Source of the DNA: Ilumatobacteraceae bacterium
GTDB taxonomy: Bacteria; Actinomycetota; Acidimicrobiia; Acidimicrobiales; Ilumatobacteraceae
Reading direction: 5' to 3'
DNA length: 16,368 nucleotides
Assembly: GCA_023257035.1 (NCBI GenBank)
Contig: JALRDI010000237.1
Location: forward strand, 1 to 16,368
Made by a program: the position numbers and the translations under genes. Under the pieces are notes generated by a model, which did no database searches, was not told the origin of the DNA, and saw nothing but the letters and a program-made list of their open reading frames with translations. Each line of letters begins with the position of its first letter. The first letter of the stretch is position 1. Below, piece after piece: positions 14,202-16,368 of the stretch.

Positions 14202-15140
14202 TCAAGAAATTGCCGCCTCTAGCTGGGCAATGAAGGCGGCGTGGTCAGCGTGCATGACGACAAGAGCATTGGGTTCGCGTCCGGTGAATCCGAGGAGATC
14301 CATGACGACCATGCCCCGAGTCGGCCCATCACCACACTCGGTCACAAGATTCAGGCGCCGAGTTTCTGTCGCAACAGTGGGGTCAATCGCATACGCCATC
14401 GCGATCGGGTCGGGCATGTCAAATCCGGCAAGTTTTGTATCTCTCGCGCAAAATTCGGCGACGATCCGCTGAATATCAATCGTGAACTCTGCAAGAGGAG
14501 TGCCGATTGCGCGAAGTCGTTGCGCCTCGTCAGGAATGATGACAGCGTCGCGTCGGGAGATGTCCCAACCAACAAATTCGACGGGTAACCCGGAGTCGAG
14601 CACGATTTGGACCGCGTGGGGATCAACCCACATGTTGAATTCCGCAACCGGGTTGACGTTTCCAACGTGATCAGCAGCAGCACCCATGATGACGACACGG
14701 GCGATGCGCTCGGCAATTGTGGGGTCTCGATGAATGGCGAGCGCAATGTTGGTGAGAGGGCCAAGCGTTACCAAGGTGAGATCACCAGCATGGTCGCGTG
14801 ACGCTTGAAGCAGTGCGTCGACGCCGTGACCATCGTTTGGGGTGCGCCCTGCAAGGGGGAGGCCGATATCGCCCATGCCGTCGTTTCCATGCACATGTTG
14901 CGCCGTGCCGAGTTCAAACATGAGTGGACGATCTGCGCCGGCATAGACCGGGACATCTTCCCGACCACAGATTTCTCTCGTGTACAGCGCATTTTGCAGC
15001 GCGGATGAAAGAGGAACGTTTCCGGCTACGACACTGATGCCAACGATGTCGATGTCGTCACGTGCGAATGCCATGACAAGTGCGACAGCGTCATCGCTTG
15101 CGGTATCGGTATCAATAAAAAACGGTCGTCGATCAGCCAT
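14202..15140 (-). CDS. nucleoside hydrolase (inosine/uridine-preferring family)
   Basis: Hydrolyses the N-glycosidic bond of ribonucleosides to free base plus ribose, a salvage reaction. It has 312 residues, usual for the family. The calcium-binding N-terminal motif is FIDTDTASDDAVAL (8-21; Asp10, Asp12, Asp16, Asp17). The second signature is VNPVAEFNMWVDPHAV, holding the Asn, Glu, Asn and Asp that bind ribose. The mid-protein LTLVTLGPLTNIALA is also typical. Substrate preference (purine, pyrimidine or both) cannot be read by eye. ATG 15140 is preferred to the TTG at 15152 because TATTGT (15154-15149) lies 8 nt upstream and overlaps that TTG. It follows the ureohydrolase gene by 47 nt on the same strand but seems to have its own promoter. 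Confidence 0.93.
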   Translation of the reverse strand: MADRRPFFIDTDTASDDAVALVMAFARDDIDIVGISVVAGNVPLSSALQNALYTREICGREDVPVYAGADRPLMFELGTAQHVHGNDGMGDIGLPLAGRTPNDGHGVDALLQASRDHAGDLTLVTLGPLTNIALAIHRDPTIAERIARVVIMGAAADHVGNVNPVAEFNMWVDPHAVQIVLDSGLPVEFVGWDISRRDAVIIPDEAQRLRAIGTPLAEFTIDIQRIVAEFCARDTKLAGFDMPDPIAMAYAIDPTVATETRRLNLVTECGDGPTRGMVVMDLLGFTGREPNALVVMHADHAAFIAQLEAAIS

Positions 15141-15148
15141 AGCGTCCG

Positions 15149-15154
15149 ACAATA
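15149..15154 (-). promoter_or_regulatory. -10 hexamer of the nucleoside hydrolase gene
   Basis: TATTGT (15154-15149) on the minus strand, 8 nt before ATG 15140, giving a leader of one or two bases at most. It overlaps the alternative TTG start and so argues against it. Confidence 0.42.
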
Positions 15155-15187
15155 CGTGAGGGGAGCGAGGCAGGTTGTGTTCGCCGT

Positions 15188-16204
15188 CTACGACGCGAGG
15201 TCTCGGCGACGCGCTGCGATCCCGCCGAGTGCCTCCATGACAAGTCGATGAGCCACGTTCACGGTTAACTCGCTGACGTCGTATGCCGGGGCGACCTCGA
15301 CGACGTCCATTCCGACGACCGTGTGCTCCCGAGCGAGTTGCCGAACGATTCGAAGAATGTCGCTTGTCGCAATTCCACCTGGCTCGGGAGTTCCGGTCCC
15401 TGGAGCGAACGACGGGTCGAGGCTGTCAACATCAACTGAGATGTAGAGGTACTCAGCAGAGGAAAGAGCCTCGCTGACAGCGTCATCCATCACCGCTTTG
15501 AATCCGCGCTCCCAAATCTCTTGCATCGTGTGCCACACCATGCCTTGTTCGCGCATCCACTCGAAGGTGTCAGCGGGAGGCCAGTAGCCGCGCAGGCCAA
15601 CTTGTACAAAACGATCGCCCGGAATTGCCCCCGACTCAATGAGTCGTCGCATTGGCGTGCCATGGCTTGCGAGGTTGCCATCGATGATGTCGGCCGTGTC
15701 GGCATGTGCGTCGAAGTGGACAATTCCGACATTGCCGTGTCCGTACACATCGGCGACTGCGGTGGCGGCCGGCCAGGTGATGGTGTGGTCGCCACCAAGC
15801 GTGATCGGGATGATGCGCCGACGGGCGATTTCGTGAACCCGATGACGGATGTTTGCGAGGCTGCGCTCGGTATCACCGTGCGGGCAGTGTGCATCCCCGA
15901 CGTCGACAACAGTCAGATGATCAAAAATTTCGAGATCTAAGTCGATGTGGTACGTGCCCGATTCGTAGGCGGAGGTGCGAATTGACCGTGGGCCAAATCT
16001 CGCTCCGGGTCGATTTGTGGTGCCGATATCGAATGGCGCTCCAACAACTGCTGCGTCAGGCTTCCACCGGTCGAGATCTTCGAGGTCTGGAACGAAGGGT
16101 TGCTGGGCAAAAGTCGAAAGCCCGCCAAAGGCGTACCCGAGGTCGAGTTGTTCCCTCATGCCGGGGCTGAGTAGTTCGTCTCTATTTGGCTGATCATCGG
16201 CCAT
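15188..16204 (-). CDS. agmatinase-family ureohydrolase
   Basis: A 338-residue dinuclear-manganese hydrolase that releases urea from a guanidino substrate. The metal ligands are His140 (TLGGDHT), Asp165, His167 and Asp169 (HFDAHADT), and Asp258 and Asp260 (SVDVDSLDPSFAPGTGTPEP). The assignment to the agmatinase/guanidinobutyrase branch rests on these and on the GAPFDIGTTNRPGARFGPRSIR-type segment near 56-76. The segment ASHGTPMRRLIESGAIPGD after the metal site differs from E. coli SpeB, so the substrate could be agmatine, guanidinobutyrate or another guanidine compound; speB is therefore not assigned. About 45 residues precede the core fold. ATG 16204 is chosen over the upstream TTG at 16258 because TACCCT lies exactly 6 nt before it. 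It is divergent from a putative lipoprotein gene. Confidence 0.93.
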   Translation of the reverse strand: MADDQPNRDELLSPGMREQLDLGYAFGGLSTFAQQPFVPDLEDLDRWKPDAAVVGAPFDIGTTNRPGARFGPRSIRTSAYESGTYHIDLDLEIFDHLTVVDVGDAHCPHGDTERSLANIRHRVHEIARRRIIPITLGGDHTITWPAATAVADVYGHGNVGIVHFDAHADTADIIDGNLASHGTPMRRLIESGAIPGDRFVQVGLRGYWPPADTFEWMREQGMVWHTMQEIWERGFKAVMDDAVSEALSSAEYLYISVDVDSLDPSFAPGTGTPEPGGIATSDILRIVRQLAREHTVVGMDVVEVAPAYDVSELTVNVAHRLVMEALGGIAARRRDLAS

Positions 16205-16210
16205 CACAAA

Positions 16211-16216
16211 AGGGTA
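16211..16216 (-). promoter_or_regulatory. -10 hexamer, leaderless promoter of the ureohydrolase gene
   Basis: TACCCT (16216-16211) on the minus strand, then exactly 6 nt to ATG 16204. It falls inside the longer alternative reading frame and supports the shorter start. Confidence 0.52.
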
Positions 16217-16291
16217 GTGGGCGTTCAACTCGTGATGGTGAGCAGAACAATTTGCCAACGCGTAACGGTCTTCTTTGCTACAACTTGACTG

Positions 16292-16368
16292 ATGAGAGTC
16301 CTTTGCGTCGCAGCCGTGGTTCTTGGTGCGGTGGCGTGTACATCACCCGAAACCGAGACGGCCGGAGT
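16292..16368 (+). CDS. N-terminus of a putative lipoprotein, cut by the window edge
   Basis: The frame from ATG 16292 is open to the window end (25 full codons). It reads MRVLCVAAVVLGAVACTSPE, then further Glu and Thr. A short basic start, a hydrophobic core and AVAC make a lipoprotein signal with Cys16 as the acylation site, followed by a polar Thr/Glu-rich linker like those of the other two lipoproteins in this window. TACAAC lies 7 nt before the ATG, an imperfect -10 in the leaderless position. It is divergent from the ureohydrolase gene, starting 88 bp from it. Function cannot be told from this piece. Confidence 0.6.
   Translation, partial: MRVLCVAAVVLGAVACTSPETETAG

Overview
The window reads as a chromosomal, gene-dense stretch of an actinobacterium with moderate-to-high GC, possibly of the class Acidimicrobiia. 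The phylum call rests on the long (type 2) LeuA, the type 2 PyrF with a DAKRGD active site, the mycobacterium-like LeuB (RENTEGPYVGEGG), the actinobacterial form of GreA, and repeated leaderless promoters. The class is a guess. No tRNA, rRNA, CRISPR array, insertion sequence or phage gene was seen.

Layout from left to right. The 3' part of serA (+) enters from the left edge and meets pyrF tail to tail. The minus-strand unit leuA - small ferredoxin - pyrF follows. A 227-bp divergent region separates leuA from a DEAD-box helicase and a two-domain lipoprotein (both +). The lipoprotein gene overlaps leuD at their 3' ends. A long minus-strand run is then transcribed in the order greA - alpha/beta hydrolase - ABC1/UbiB-type kinase - double-FKBP lipoprotein - leuC - leuD. 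Divergent from greA is leuB - ilvE (+). Last come a nucleoside hydrolase and an agmatinase-family ureohydrolase (both -), and the first codons of another putative lipoprotein (+) leaving at the right edge.

The core theme is branched-chain amino acid synthesis. LeuA, LeuCD and LeuB convert 2-oxoisovalerate to 2-oxoisocaproate and IlvE transaminates it to leucine; SerA opens serine synthesis nearby. The four leu genes and ilvE are spread over three transcription units. Only the leuA unit carries an obvious leucine-sensing device: a 12-codon leader peptide ending Leu-Leu-Leu-Leu-Met, followed by a G/C-rich hairpin with a T-rich tail and an upstream sequence able to compete with it, i.e. a transcription attenuator.

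A second theme is promoter design. Four unit starts (5457 lipoprotein, greA, leuB, ureohydrolase) have a TANNNT hexamer exactly 6 nt before the start codon. Three others (leuA leader, nucleoside hydrolase, helicase) have one 7-9 nt before it. This is the layout of leaderless transcripts, and it was used here to choose starts.
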